Shown here: positions 25,789-32,777 of the stretch, piece by piece
Layout: each line of letters starts with the position of its first letter
Numbering within the stretch: position 1 is the stretch's first letter
NCBI GenBank assembly: GCA_902788805.1
Contig: CADALO010000011.1
Span: 24,733-88,732, forward strand
DNA from: an uncultured Bacteroidota bacterium
GTDB taxonomy: Bacteria > Bacteroidota > Bacteroidia > Bacteroidales > P3
Length of the DNA: 64,000 nt
Direction of reading: 5' to 3'
Program-made: the position numbers and the translations under genes
Notes under the pieces: model-generated
What the model was told of the DNA's origin: nothing
Database searches by the model: none
What the model saw: the letters and a program-made list of their open reading frames with translations, nothing else

Positions 25789-26864
25789 ATGCGAAGAAGG
25801 ATATAGTTGATATCAGGCGTGAACTTCACAACAACCCGGGCGTTTCCGGTGATGAATCGTATGCACACAATCTGATAGTGGAGTTTATCAAAGGTCTGAA
25901 CCCGACGGAGTTGAACTCGAATGTCGGTGGGTACGGAGTTGTGGCTTACTGGAAAAGTAGCAATGCCGACGCCACAACAATTGCATTCCGTGCTGATACT
26001 GACGCACTTCCGATAGGGCACCGGTGCGGGCACGACGGCCATACCGCAATAATGCTTCGCTTTGCCGAGATCGTTTCTGCGTCGAAACTGAAGCACAATA
26101 TAGTGCTGATATTCCAACCAGAGGAGGAGACTGGCAAAGGTGCCAAGAAAATAGTAGACAGCGGATTGCTGGACAAGTATGGCGTGCAGGCCGTCTTCGG
26201 GCTGCATAACCTGCCGGGGTTTGCCGAGGGGAAGGTGGTACTCAACCGCAATACGTTTGCTGCAGCCTCTTGCGGTGTGATATACACGCTGACAGGCCGC
26301 CAGACGCACGCTTCTACACCCGAGATGGGCCTCAACCCAGGCTTGGCGATAGCGGAAATGATAGAGCGCTTTGACAAACTCAACGTATACAGTGGCAGGA
26401 ATTTACGTCTGTCGACCCTGATTTGTTGCAGGGTTGGAGACGAGGCGTTCGGCACTTCGGCGGGCAAGGGCGAGGTGATGTTTACATTGCGCACGCTGAC
26501 CAATGACGGAATGTCGGACCTTATGAAATCCGCTGATGCCATTGCGTCAGAGGCCGCTCAACGCCACGGCCTTAAGCTTGAAAAGCAGTTGCGCGAGCCC
26601 TTTAAGGCTACCGAGAATACCCCGGAAATGGTTGAACAGCTGCACGATATCTTCTCCAACTTGAACGTAATGTATGCGGAATCGCCATTCCGTTGGTCAG
26701 AGGATTTTGCGGAATACCTGCAAAAGTACCGCGGAGCCTTCTTCGGCTTGGGCAGTGGCGAGAACCAACCCGAGCTGCACCATCCGAGTTACAACTTCCC
26801 GGACGGCATCATTGACGCCGGGGCCAAATGCTTTGAATTAATAATGAATAACATAGAATTATGA
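25785..26864 (+). CDS. M20 family amidohydrolase/peptidase
   Basis: A 359-residue zinc-dependent M20D-type amidohydrolase, related to hippurate, N-acyl-amino-acid or N-acetyl-diaminopimelate hydrolases. Metal-site motifs are CGHDGHTAIML, PEEETGKGAKK and GLHNLPG. An inserted dimerisation domain spans about residues 165-265 (TGRQTHASTPEMG onward). No signal peptide is visible, so it is cytoplasmic. It overlaps the MurL-MurD2 gene by 4 bp and the dipeptidase gene by 4 bp. That points to breakdown or recycling of amino-acyl products linked to cell-wall metabolism, but the substrate is inference. Confidence 0.88.
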   Translation: MNAKKDIVDIRRELHNNPGVSGDESYAHNLIVEFIKGLNPTELNSNVGGYGVVAYWKSSNADATTIAFRADTDALPIGHRCGHDGHTAIMLRFAEIVSASKLKHNIVLIFQPEEETGKGAKKIVDSGLLDKYGVQAVFGLHNLPGFAEGKVVLNRNTFAAASCGVIYTLTGRQTHASTPEMGLNPGLAIAEMIERFDKLNVYSGRNLRLSTLICCRVGDEAFGTSAGKGEVMFTLRTLTNDGMSDLMKSADAIASEAAQRHGLKLEKQLREPFKATENTPEMVEQLHDIFSNLNVMYAESPFRWSEDFAEYLQKYRGAFFGLGSGENQPELHHPSYNFPDGIIDAGAKCFELIMNNIEL

Positions 26865-28480
26865 AAAGATCAGTTATCTTAGTCAGTTTGCTTCTGGTTG
26901 TAGGCTTGGCCTTCGGTCAGGACTTTAACTCGCAACTGGTTGACGGCCAGTCGTGCACGTCTATTATGGTCGGCAAAAAAGCCTCGACCGACGGCAGTGT
27001 CATCACCAGTCACACCTGCGACGGTCGTTACCGCACGTGGATGACGATGGAGCCGGCGCGCGATTACAAGGCCGGTGAGCGTCATACAGTACGCAAAGGC
27101 ACGATGCATACCGCCTTTCGCAACGACACTACCGGAGTCAAGGTGGCTGGCACCATCCCGCAGGTGCGCCACACCTACGCCTATCTCAATACAGCCTATC
27201 CCTGCCTGAATGAGAAGCAGTTGGCTATTGGCGAAACCACATTCGGCGGCCCCGATATTATGCAGAACAAGAACGGTATGTTCCTGATTGAAGAGCTCGA
27301 GCGTGTGGCCTTGATGCGATGCGACAATGCTCGCGACGCCATTCGGCTGATAGGAAGCTTAGTTAAGGAATATGGCTATGGCGACGGCGGCGAGTGCATC
27401 ACCATTGCCGACAAGAATGAGGTCTGGCAGATGGAGATACTCGGCGAAGGTCCCGACAAGATAGGTGGCGTATGGGTGGCGCAGCGCGTGCCCGACAACG
27501 CCGTTGCCGTGAGTGCCAACATTCCTCGCATCGGCAAGCTGCAACGCAATAACAAAGAGTACTTTATGTGCTCCGACAATATTGAAGAGGTGGCCAAGAA
27601 ACTGAATCTCTGGGACGGAACGGGTGACTTCGTTTGGTGGAAATCGTTCAATGCAAGTTACGCCAACGGCAAGAACTTCCGCGAACGCGAGTTTTTCATT
27701 CTCAATGCCTTGGCTCCGTCGCTGGGTCTCTCGATGGATATGGACGAACTGCCATTCTCCGTCGTTCCCGACCAAAATGTAGACGCTACCGACGTGATGC
27801 AGCTTCTGCGCTCAACCTACGAGGGCACCGATATGGATATGTGCCGCAATATCAAGATGGTAGCCAACCGCCGCCAAAAAGACGGCACACAGTATAAAGA
27901 TACAATTGTAAGCCCGCTGGCCAATCCCTGGATGGGCGGCAATATGCAGAACACGCTCAACTATCTGAAGCCCGGCACTGTCGACTTCAAACGCACCGTA
28001 AGCGTGGCGTGGTGCTCCTATTCCTTTGTGGCACAGCTGCGTGACTGGCTGCCCGACGAGGTGGGCGGCGTCTGCTGGGTGGCCGTCGACAATCCTGGCC
28101 AGAGTCCGCGAGTGCCTATATTCTGCGGCAACAGCCGTCTGCCGAAGGCCTACGAACTGTGCGGCCACAAGCAGTACAACGACAATGCCGTGCTGTGGCA
28201 GTTCCGCAAAGCCAACAAGCTGGCCACCGTTGCCTGGCAGCGCACCCGCGACGATATGATGAAGGCCGTGCTCGACAACGAACGCGACGCCTTCAAGGGC
28301 CTGGCAGAACTGGAAAGCAGCGTGAAAAGCCTTAAGGCACGCGAGGATGAGGATTTCAATCCCGCCAATCAGATTGCCAACCTGCTCAACGACTATACCT
28401 ATCGCGTCTACGACAAGGCAGCATACGACTGGCGTCAGCTCGAAGCCAAGTTCTGGCAGATGTTCGGCAGTGGATTCTGA
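26861..28480 (+). CDS. C69 family dipeptidase (PepD-like), exported
   Basis: A 539-residue N-terminal-nucleophile dipeptidase. A signal peptide (RSVILVSLLLVVGLAFGQ) precedes the catalytic region SCTSIMVGKKASTDGS, in which the Cys is the expected nucleophile. Further family segments are HTCDGRYRTWM, TYAYLNTAYPCLNEKQLAIGET and CITIADKNEVWQMEI. C69 enzymes cleave a broad range of dipeptides; with a signal peptide this one should act in the periplasm. The gene overlaps the M20 gene by 4 bp and ends the run that begins with the coiled-coil lipoprotein. Confidence 0.92.
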   Translation: MKRSVILVSLLLVVGLAFGQDFNSQLVDGQSCTSIMVGKKASTDGSVITSHTCDGRYRTWMTMEPARDYKAGERHTVRKGTMHTAFRNDTTGVKVAGTIPQVRHTYAYLNTAYPCLNEKQLAIGETTFGGPDIMQNKNGMFLIEELERVALMRCDNARDAIRLIGSLVKEYGYGDGGECITIADKNEVWQMEILGEGPDKIGGVWVAQRVPDNAVAVSANIPRIGKLQRNNKEYFMCSDNIEEVAKKLNLWDGTGDFVWWKSFNASYANGKNFREREFFILNALAPSLGLSMDMDELPFSVVPDQNVDATDVMQLLRSTYEGTDMDMCRNIKMVANRRQKDGTQYKDTIVSPLANPWMGGNMQNTLNYLKPGTVDFKRTVSVAWCSYSFVAQLRDWLPDEVGGVCWVAVDNPGQSPRVPIFCGNSRLPKAYELCGHKQYNDNAVLWQFRKANKLATVAWQRTRDDMMKAVLDNERDAFKGLAELESSVKSLKAREDEDFNPANQIANLLNDYTYRVYDKAAYDWRQLEAKFWQMFGSGF

Positions 28481-28500
28481 TAGCCTGACGGCATAAACAA

Positions 28501-28532
28501 ACGCGCCCACATCGGCACGATGTAGGGCGCGT
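28501..28532 (+). terminator. Hairpin after the dipeptidase gene
   Basis: Strong GC-rich stem ACGCGCCC-ACATCG / CGATGT-AGGGCGCGT with a GCA loop and one bulge, 21 bp after the stop. No T tract follows, so it may be a 3'-end stabiliser rather than a classical terminator. Confidence 0.5.
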
Positions 28533-28559
28533 GGAAACGCAAACATAATATCTGTATCT

Positions 28560-28895
28560 ATGGTGATAGATTTCAACAAGATAGACGAAGTTGCCAACCC
28601 TAACTTCAAAGGCGGAGAGGGCGACACAATGTTCCGCACCTTCAACGACGGCACGAACAAGATAATGCGCGGACGGCTCGAGGTGGGCTGCTCGATAGGC
28701 TACCACAGCCACGAGACCAACAGCGAAATCATATTCATCCTCAGCGGTGAGGCACGCTGCCTCTACGACGACGGCGAAGAGCGCCTGACGGTCGGCCAAT
28801 GCCACTACTGTCCGCAGGGTCACTCGCACAGCCTTATCAACGCCAGCGCAACCGAGCCACTGCTGTTCTTCGCCGTGGTGCCAGAGCATAAATAA
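28560..28895 (+). CDS. Small cupin-domain protein
   Basis: A 111-residue single cupin barrel with both motifs: GCSIGYHSHETNSEIIFILSG (His-x-His and Glu metal ligands) and GQCHYCPQGHSHSLIN. The metal-ligand set looks complete. Such proteins are sugar or small-molecule isomerases, dioxygenases or sensors. Nothing here picks one, and neighbours are not functionally linked. Confidence 0.82.
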   Translation: MVIDFNKIDEVANPNFKGGEGDTMFRTFNDGTNKIMRGRLEVGCSIGYHSHETNSEIIFILSGEARCLYDDGEERLTVGQCHYCPQGHSHSLINASATEPLLFFAVVPEHK

Positions 28896-28947
28896 TAAGG
28901 CTTAACATTCAGGCAATCAATTATTCAGACAATAAACCGACCGACCA

Positions 28948-29271
28948 ATGGCAAGCAACGCAGACTTTGTACAGTACATCGTCGACCAATGCAGCGGGGC
29001 AGGCGAGGTCACCGTCCGCAAGATGTTCGGCGACTACGGCATCTACTGCTACGGCAAAATCTTCGGCCTTATAAGCGACAACGGCTTCTACGTGAAGCCC
29101 ACCGATGCGGGCCGCGCCCTTCTTCGCACCGAAGAGCTGCGCCCTCCCTACGATGGCGCCAAGCCATACTTCTACATAGAAGACATTGACGACCGCGACT
29201 ACCTGTCGGCACTGGTGAAGGCCACCTGCGACGCACTTCCCGAGCCGAAGCCCAAAGCCAAGAAGAAATGA
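28948..29271 (+). CDS. TfoX N-terminal domain protein
   Basis: A 107-residue protein consisting of the TfoX/Sxy N-terminal domain (VTVRKMFGDYGIYCYGKIFGLISDNGFYVKP) and a lysine-rich end. Stand-alone versions are widespread and are not established competence regulators. It overlaps the ogt gene by 4 bp (ATGA), so the two are probably co-expressed. Confidence 0.85.
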   Translation: MASNADFVQYIVDQCSGAGEVTVRKMFGDYGIYCYGKIFGLISDNGFYVKPTDAGRALLRTEELRPPYDGAKPYFYIEDIDDRDYLSALVKATCDALPEPKPKAKKK

Positions 29272-29717
29272 CTGCCAAGCAGTTATACTCATCGCCGCTT
29301 GGCATTTTAGAAGTGGAATGCGATGGCGTGGCGCTGACTGCACTGCGTTTCGCTACAGCCGCCGACGCTGCTGTGTCCACCAATATTCCGGCCGATATTC
29401 AGCGCTGGCTCGACTGCTATTTCAGCGGCAGCCGCCCCGATTATGTGCCGCCCCTTAAACTGCAAGGCACTGCCTTTCAGCAGCGTGTGTGGTGCGAACT
29501 GCTGGCGATACCCTACGGACGGACCACCACCTACGGCGAAATCGCCCGACGCATCGGGTGCCGCTCGGCGCAGGCTGTGGGGCAGGCCGTGGGCCGCAAC
29601 CCCATAGCTGTCGTCGTTCCCTGCCATCGCGTCGTCGGTGCCGACGGCACACTTACGGGCTATGCCTACGGTCTCGAGCTGAAGCGCCGGCTGTTAGAGT
29701 TGGAGAACAGAAACTAA
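29268..29717 (+). CDS. ogt: Methylated-DNA-[protein]-cysteine S-methyltransferase
   Basis: Suicide DNA-repair protein that removes methyl groups from O6-methylguanine. The 149 residues show a short N-terminal domain and the active domain: FQQRVWCELLAIPYGRTTTY, the recognition helix QAVGQAVGRNP, and VVPCHRVVGADGTLTGYAYG with the acceptor Cys in PCHR. No Ada regulatory domain is present. It is translationally coupled to the TfoX-like gene. Confidence 0.95.
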   Translation: MTAKQLYSSPLGILEVECDGVALTALRFATAADAAVSTNIPADIQRWLDCYFSGSRPDYVPPLKLQGTAFQQRVWCELLAIPYGRTTTYGEIARRIGCRSAQAVGQAVGRNPIAVVVPCHRVVGADGTLTGYAYGLELKRRLLELENRN

Positions 29718-29780
29718 GCCCGTTGCCGAAGCGCAAGGCCTTCCGGCAGACGGCAAAACACTTTTTTAACACTTTCGTTT

Positions 29781-29810
29781 TTGTAAATCCGTAAAAAGTA
29801 TGTATCTTTG
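29781..29810 (+). promoter_or_regulatory. Promoter reading into palindrome C
   Basis: TTG at 29781-29783, a 19-bp spacer and TATCTTTG at 29803-29810 form a strong match to the consensus. The next gene starts at 30051, so its leader of about 235 nt should contain the whole of element C. Confidence 0.75.
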
Positions 29811-29858
29811 CATTACGAACGACGAGAACGCTATGCGGATAAGCCGTTGATTATTAGT

Positions 29859-29975
29859 ATCAACACCGTTCGTTGTCCGTTTGTTGTCCGCTCGTTGTCC
29901 GATTGTTGTCCGATCATTGATCGGACAACAATCGGACAACAAACGGACAACGAACGGACAACGAGCAGTGTTGGT
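29859..29975. repeat. Phased palindrome element C (TGTCC core, complete)
   Basis: Terminal boxes ATCAACACCG and CAGTGTTGGT lie at 29859 and 29966. TGTCC is at 29874, 29885, 29896 and 29907. GGACA is at 29923, 29934, 29945 and 29956, all symmetric about 29917. The linkers are a permuted set: left TTCGT, TTTGT, CTCGT, ATTGT; right (complement) CTCGT, TTCGT, TTTGT, ATTGT. It lies in the predicted leader of the next gene. Confidence 0.9.
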
Positions 29976-30050
29976 AGGCAAAAATCCGCCTCTTGGTGCG
30001 ACTCGTGGGCGAGACATTTATAAACCTTAAAATAACAGGAGACAACAACT

Positions 30051-30773
30051 ATGAAAAAACAGAATTCAGGCAGTGGCCTTATGATGACTGGCAGTTTCCG
30101 CTCGGGCGGAGTGACTTTCTATCTGCGTCAGGGAAAAGTGATTGGACGTGTGGCACACTCGTCCGAAAAGCGTAGCAACACGATGGCTCAGTTTGTGCAG
30201 CGTCAGCGTATGCATCACAGCGTGGCGTTGTGGCAGAGACTTAAACCTTGCAGCCCGATGTTTACCGAGCACAAGTCGCCATATTATGGATTTGTGTCGC
30301 TTGCCAACCGTATGCAGGCGGTTTATCTGCCCAAAACCGGCTCGTTGAGCACTGCCACCCTGCTGCTGCCGGGCATACCGGTCAGCGACGGCACGCTGCC
30401 TGTGGTGAAGCAATGGCTGGGCGAGGTCGACGGCACCGCCGCCTTGTTTACCAATCTCAAAGCCAATGGCTTGCGCCGTGGCGAGAGACTTATGCTCTAC
30501 ACCGCCGAACAGCAGATGGAGAAAGCCACGCCGAAGGTGTTTTTCTCGGTGCGCAACGTAAAACTGAGCGAGATGCGTGAGGTGGATGGCTGTATGGCGC
30601 TTGTGGACAATGAGTTTAGCGACGCTATGAAAGGCTGGGCGCTGGTGCGGACAAGCGACGAACGCTGCTCGCCGCAGACCATAGTGACTCGCTGCGAATA
30701 CTATCAGCAATACACTACCGACGAGGCTCTTGAAGCAGCCGTGAAGACCTACGGAGGCATCACAAGAAACTGA
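30051..30773 (+). CDS. Hypothetical protein (Bacteroidetes type)
   Basis: A 240-residue protein with no signal peptide and no membrane segment. It starts KKQNSGSGLMMTGSFRSGGVTF. A basic middle section (SSEKRSNTMAQFVQRQRMHH) and a C-terminal half with beta-rich segments (ATPKVFFSVRNVKLSEM) follow. The N-terminal part vaguely recalls DUF6266-type proteins of Bacteroidetes, but I cannot confirm this. It has its own strong promoter and an unusually long leader that contains palindrome C. Function unknown. Confidence 0.7.
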   Translation: MKKQNSGSGLMMTGSFRSGGVTFYLRQGKVIGRVAHSSEKRSNTMAQFVQRQRMHHSVALWQRLKPCSPMFTEHKSPYYGFVSLANRMQAVYLPKTGSLSTATLLLPGIPVSDGTLPVVKQWLGEVDGTAALFTNLKANGLRRGERLMLYTAEQQMEKATPKVFFSVRNVKLSEMREVDGCMALVDNEFSDAMKGWALVRTSDERCSPQTIVTRCEYYQQYTTDEALEAAVKTYGGITRN

Positions 30774-30811
30774 TTTTCGGCTGCAAGACTCGAACGCAAA
30801 CATTTGAAGAT

Positions 30812-31435
30812 ATGGACCTTATACTGAAATACTTTCCCGATTTGACCGAGCAGCAGAAGGAGCAGTTCGCGGCGTTGCCCGAGCTGTACGGTGACTGGAA
30901 CGCCAAAATCAACGTCATAAGCCGCAAGGATATGGACAACTTTGTGGAGCATCACGTGCTGCATTCGCTGGCCGTGGCCAAGGTGCTGCAGTTCAAGACA
31001 ATGGCCGATATTATGGACCTCGGCACGGGAGGCGGCTTCCCCGGCATTCCGCTGGCAATTATGTTTCCCGATGCAAACTTCTATTTGGTTGATTCTATCG
31101 GCAAGAAAATCAAGGTGGTGAAGTCCGTGGCTGAGCAGTTGCAGCTGAAGAACGTCACCGCCGAGCAGATTCGTGCCGAGCAGGTAGAGAGGGATTTCGA
31201 CTTCATTGTTTCGCGTGCTGTCACCGATCTCAGCCAGTTTGTGGGGTGGGTGAAGGGCAAGATATCCGACACTCACTATCATAAGCTGCACAACGGTATC
31301 ATCTATCTGAAGGGTGGCGACCTTGATGCTGAAATCGCTCCCTTCCGTAAGAAGGTGCGTATGTTTGATATTGCCGACTTTTTCGAGGAGCCTTATTTTG
31401 AGACCAAGAAGGTGATTTATATGCCTTTGCAGTAA
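30812..31435 (+). CDS. rsmG: 16S rRNA (guanine527-N7)-methyltransferase RsmG
   Basis: A 207-residue SAM-dependent enzyme that methylates G527 in the 530 loop of 16S rRNA. Diagnostic segments: LYGDWNAKINVISRKD, FVEHHVLHSL, the SAM loop MDLGTGGGFPGIPLAI, VDSIGKKIKVV and the catalytic-region VSRAVTDL. Size and order fit RsmG/GidB. It converges with the minus-strand gene 13 bp downstream and has no obvious terminator of its own. Confidence 0.95.
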   Translation: MDLILKYFPDLTEQQKEQFAALPELYGDWNAKINVISRKDMDNFVEHHVLHSLAVAKVLQFKTMADIMDLGTGGGFPGIPLAIMFPDANFYLVDSIGKKIKVVKSVAEQLQLKNVTAEQIRAEQVERDFDFIVSRAVTDLSQFVGWVKGKISDTHYHKLHNGIIYLKGGDLDAEIAPFRKKVRMFDIADFFEEPYFETKKVIYMPLQ

Positions 31436-31448
31436 GCCGCGGTTCGGC

Positions 31449-32738
31449 TCAGTGCTTAACGACGGCTCTCTTGGTCAGCGTGCCTGACGAGGTGACAAGG
31501 CGAACGATGTAGATTCCCGACGGCCAGTCGGCCACTGGTATACTGACACTCTCTGATAAATCTATTGCCCTGTGCCACAGGGCGGTCCCGTTGCTGCTGA
31601 TGACTTCTAGAAGTGCGGAGCCTGAGGCCTGTGCGGTGATGTTCAGTGTCTCCGTTGCAGGATTGGGATAAAGGGCGATGTCGATAGGCTCGTCGGGGCA
31701 ATGCTGTATTGCAACGACGGACGAATCGCTTTCGATGTCTATTGTTATCGTTGCTGTGTCGGCCATACAGTGGCGTGAAGCGATGAGCGATACGCGGTAG
31801 GAGCCTGGGGCAGGGTAGGTGTGCTCGTGTGTTGTCTGGCTGGCAGAAGTCTGTGTGTCGGTTCCGTCGCCGAAAAACCATATCAGGCTGTCGGCGTTGA
31901 CCGATGTCGAGACCAGCGTGACTGTGCGGTCGACTGTTTCTGTGACGTTTAGCGACGATTCCGGCACAGGGCGTAGCCACTGCGCAAGGCTGGCGTAGAC
32001 AATGTCGTGTGCCGCCATACGAATTGTCGATGCCGTGCTTTCGGGCAGTCCTGCGTTGTAGTTTATCATTTCTGGATTGCGGTGGAAGAGAAGCACATAG
32101 AAGGCGCAGGCGGCAGCGTATGTGCCTGCCACCGACGGATGGCTGCCGTCGGCTTGGTAGAGTTCTATGTCGCTATTGTTGTCGCGCAGGTAGTGCCATA
32201 CTCGTCCCACGGGGCACAGCGATGCGTCGTTCGTCTGGGCCATATAGGTGTAGCGCTCGCAGAGCATACTGTCCATACCCTCGTAGGTGCCCAAAACCGG
32301 AAATTCGGCGGCGTTTTGCCCGTCGCCGTCCTTGCGTCCCCAGGTCATATAGAACATCGGTTCGCAGCAAGGATTGTTGGCGTAGATGGAGTCGACAAGC
32401 CGCTTGGCGTAGGGGAAGACTTCCGTCTCGACTTGTGATTGTGGGAAGGATGGAAGCTGGCTTTGCTCCTGCAGCACTACGGCATCCCATTCGCCGCTGC
32501 GGATAAGTTGCATTGACTGGTTGGTGCAGTGTTGCGAGAAGGTGCATCCGCCGGGCGTGTTGCTTTGGTAGGTCATTCGGTCGCCCATCGATTCGGCTAT
32601 GGCCGCCACCATAGCCGGAAGGTTGTTCACCTGAGTGTAGCTGTTGCCGATGAAGAGTACGTTGCGAGCTTGCTGGGCACAGCACGCAACGGCCGTGCCG
32701 AACAGGAGGGCTATGGTGAAAAGGGTTTTCTTGAACAT
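31449..32738 (-). CDS. Secreted SGNH-hydrolase-like protein with PKD and T9SS sorting domains
   Basis: A 429-residue exported protein. A signal peptide (FKKTLFTIALLFGTAVACCA) is followed by an SGNH/DUF4886-like hydrolase domain (about 25-255) with block I FIGNSYTQVNNLP (Ser nucleophile), AVVLQEQS, and block V ADGSHPSVAGTY (Asp/His). A PKD-like domain (about 270-340, WFFGDGTDTQT) and a C-terminal T9SS sorting domain (ALYPNPATETLNI to GIYIVRLVTSSG) complete it. It probably acts as a cell-surface or secreted esterase on glycans or lipids. A beta-mannosidase gene lies directly upstream on the same strand, which fits work on an acylated mannan, though that is inference. Confidence 0.85.
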   Translation of the reverse strand: MFKKTLFTIALLFGTAVACCAQQARNVLFIGNSYTQVNNLPAMVAAIAESMGDRMTYQSNTPGGCTFSQHCTNQSMQLIRSGEWDAVVLQEQSQLPSFPQSQVETEVFPYAKRLVDSIYANNPCCEPMFYMTWGRKDGDGQNAAEFPVLGTYEGMDSMLCERYTYMAQTNDASLCPVGRVWHYLRDNNSDIELYQADGSHPSVAGTYAAACAFYVLLFHRNPEMINYNAGLPESTASTIRMAAHDIVYASLAQWLRPVPESSLNVTETVDRTVTLVSTSVNADSLIWFFGDGTDTQTSASQTTHEHTYPAPGSYRVSLIASRHCMADTATITIDIESDSSVVAIQHCPDEPIDIALYPNPATETLNITAQASGSALLEVISSNGTALWHRAIDLSESVSIPVADWPSGIYIVRLVTSSGTLTKRAVVKH

Positions 32739-32777
32739 TGTGGGGCAGTGTTTTGTTTTTGCCGCTTGGCCGGTGTA

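Noticed and set aside
31436..31448. Search for tRNA or rRNA genes across the window
   Set aside because: No cloverleaf with a GGTTCGA-type T-loop or conserved rRNA stretch was recognised anywhere by eye; a tRNAscan/Infernal run would be needed to exclude small RNA genes completely.
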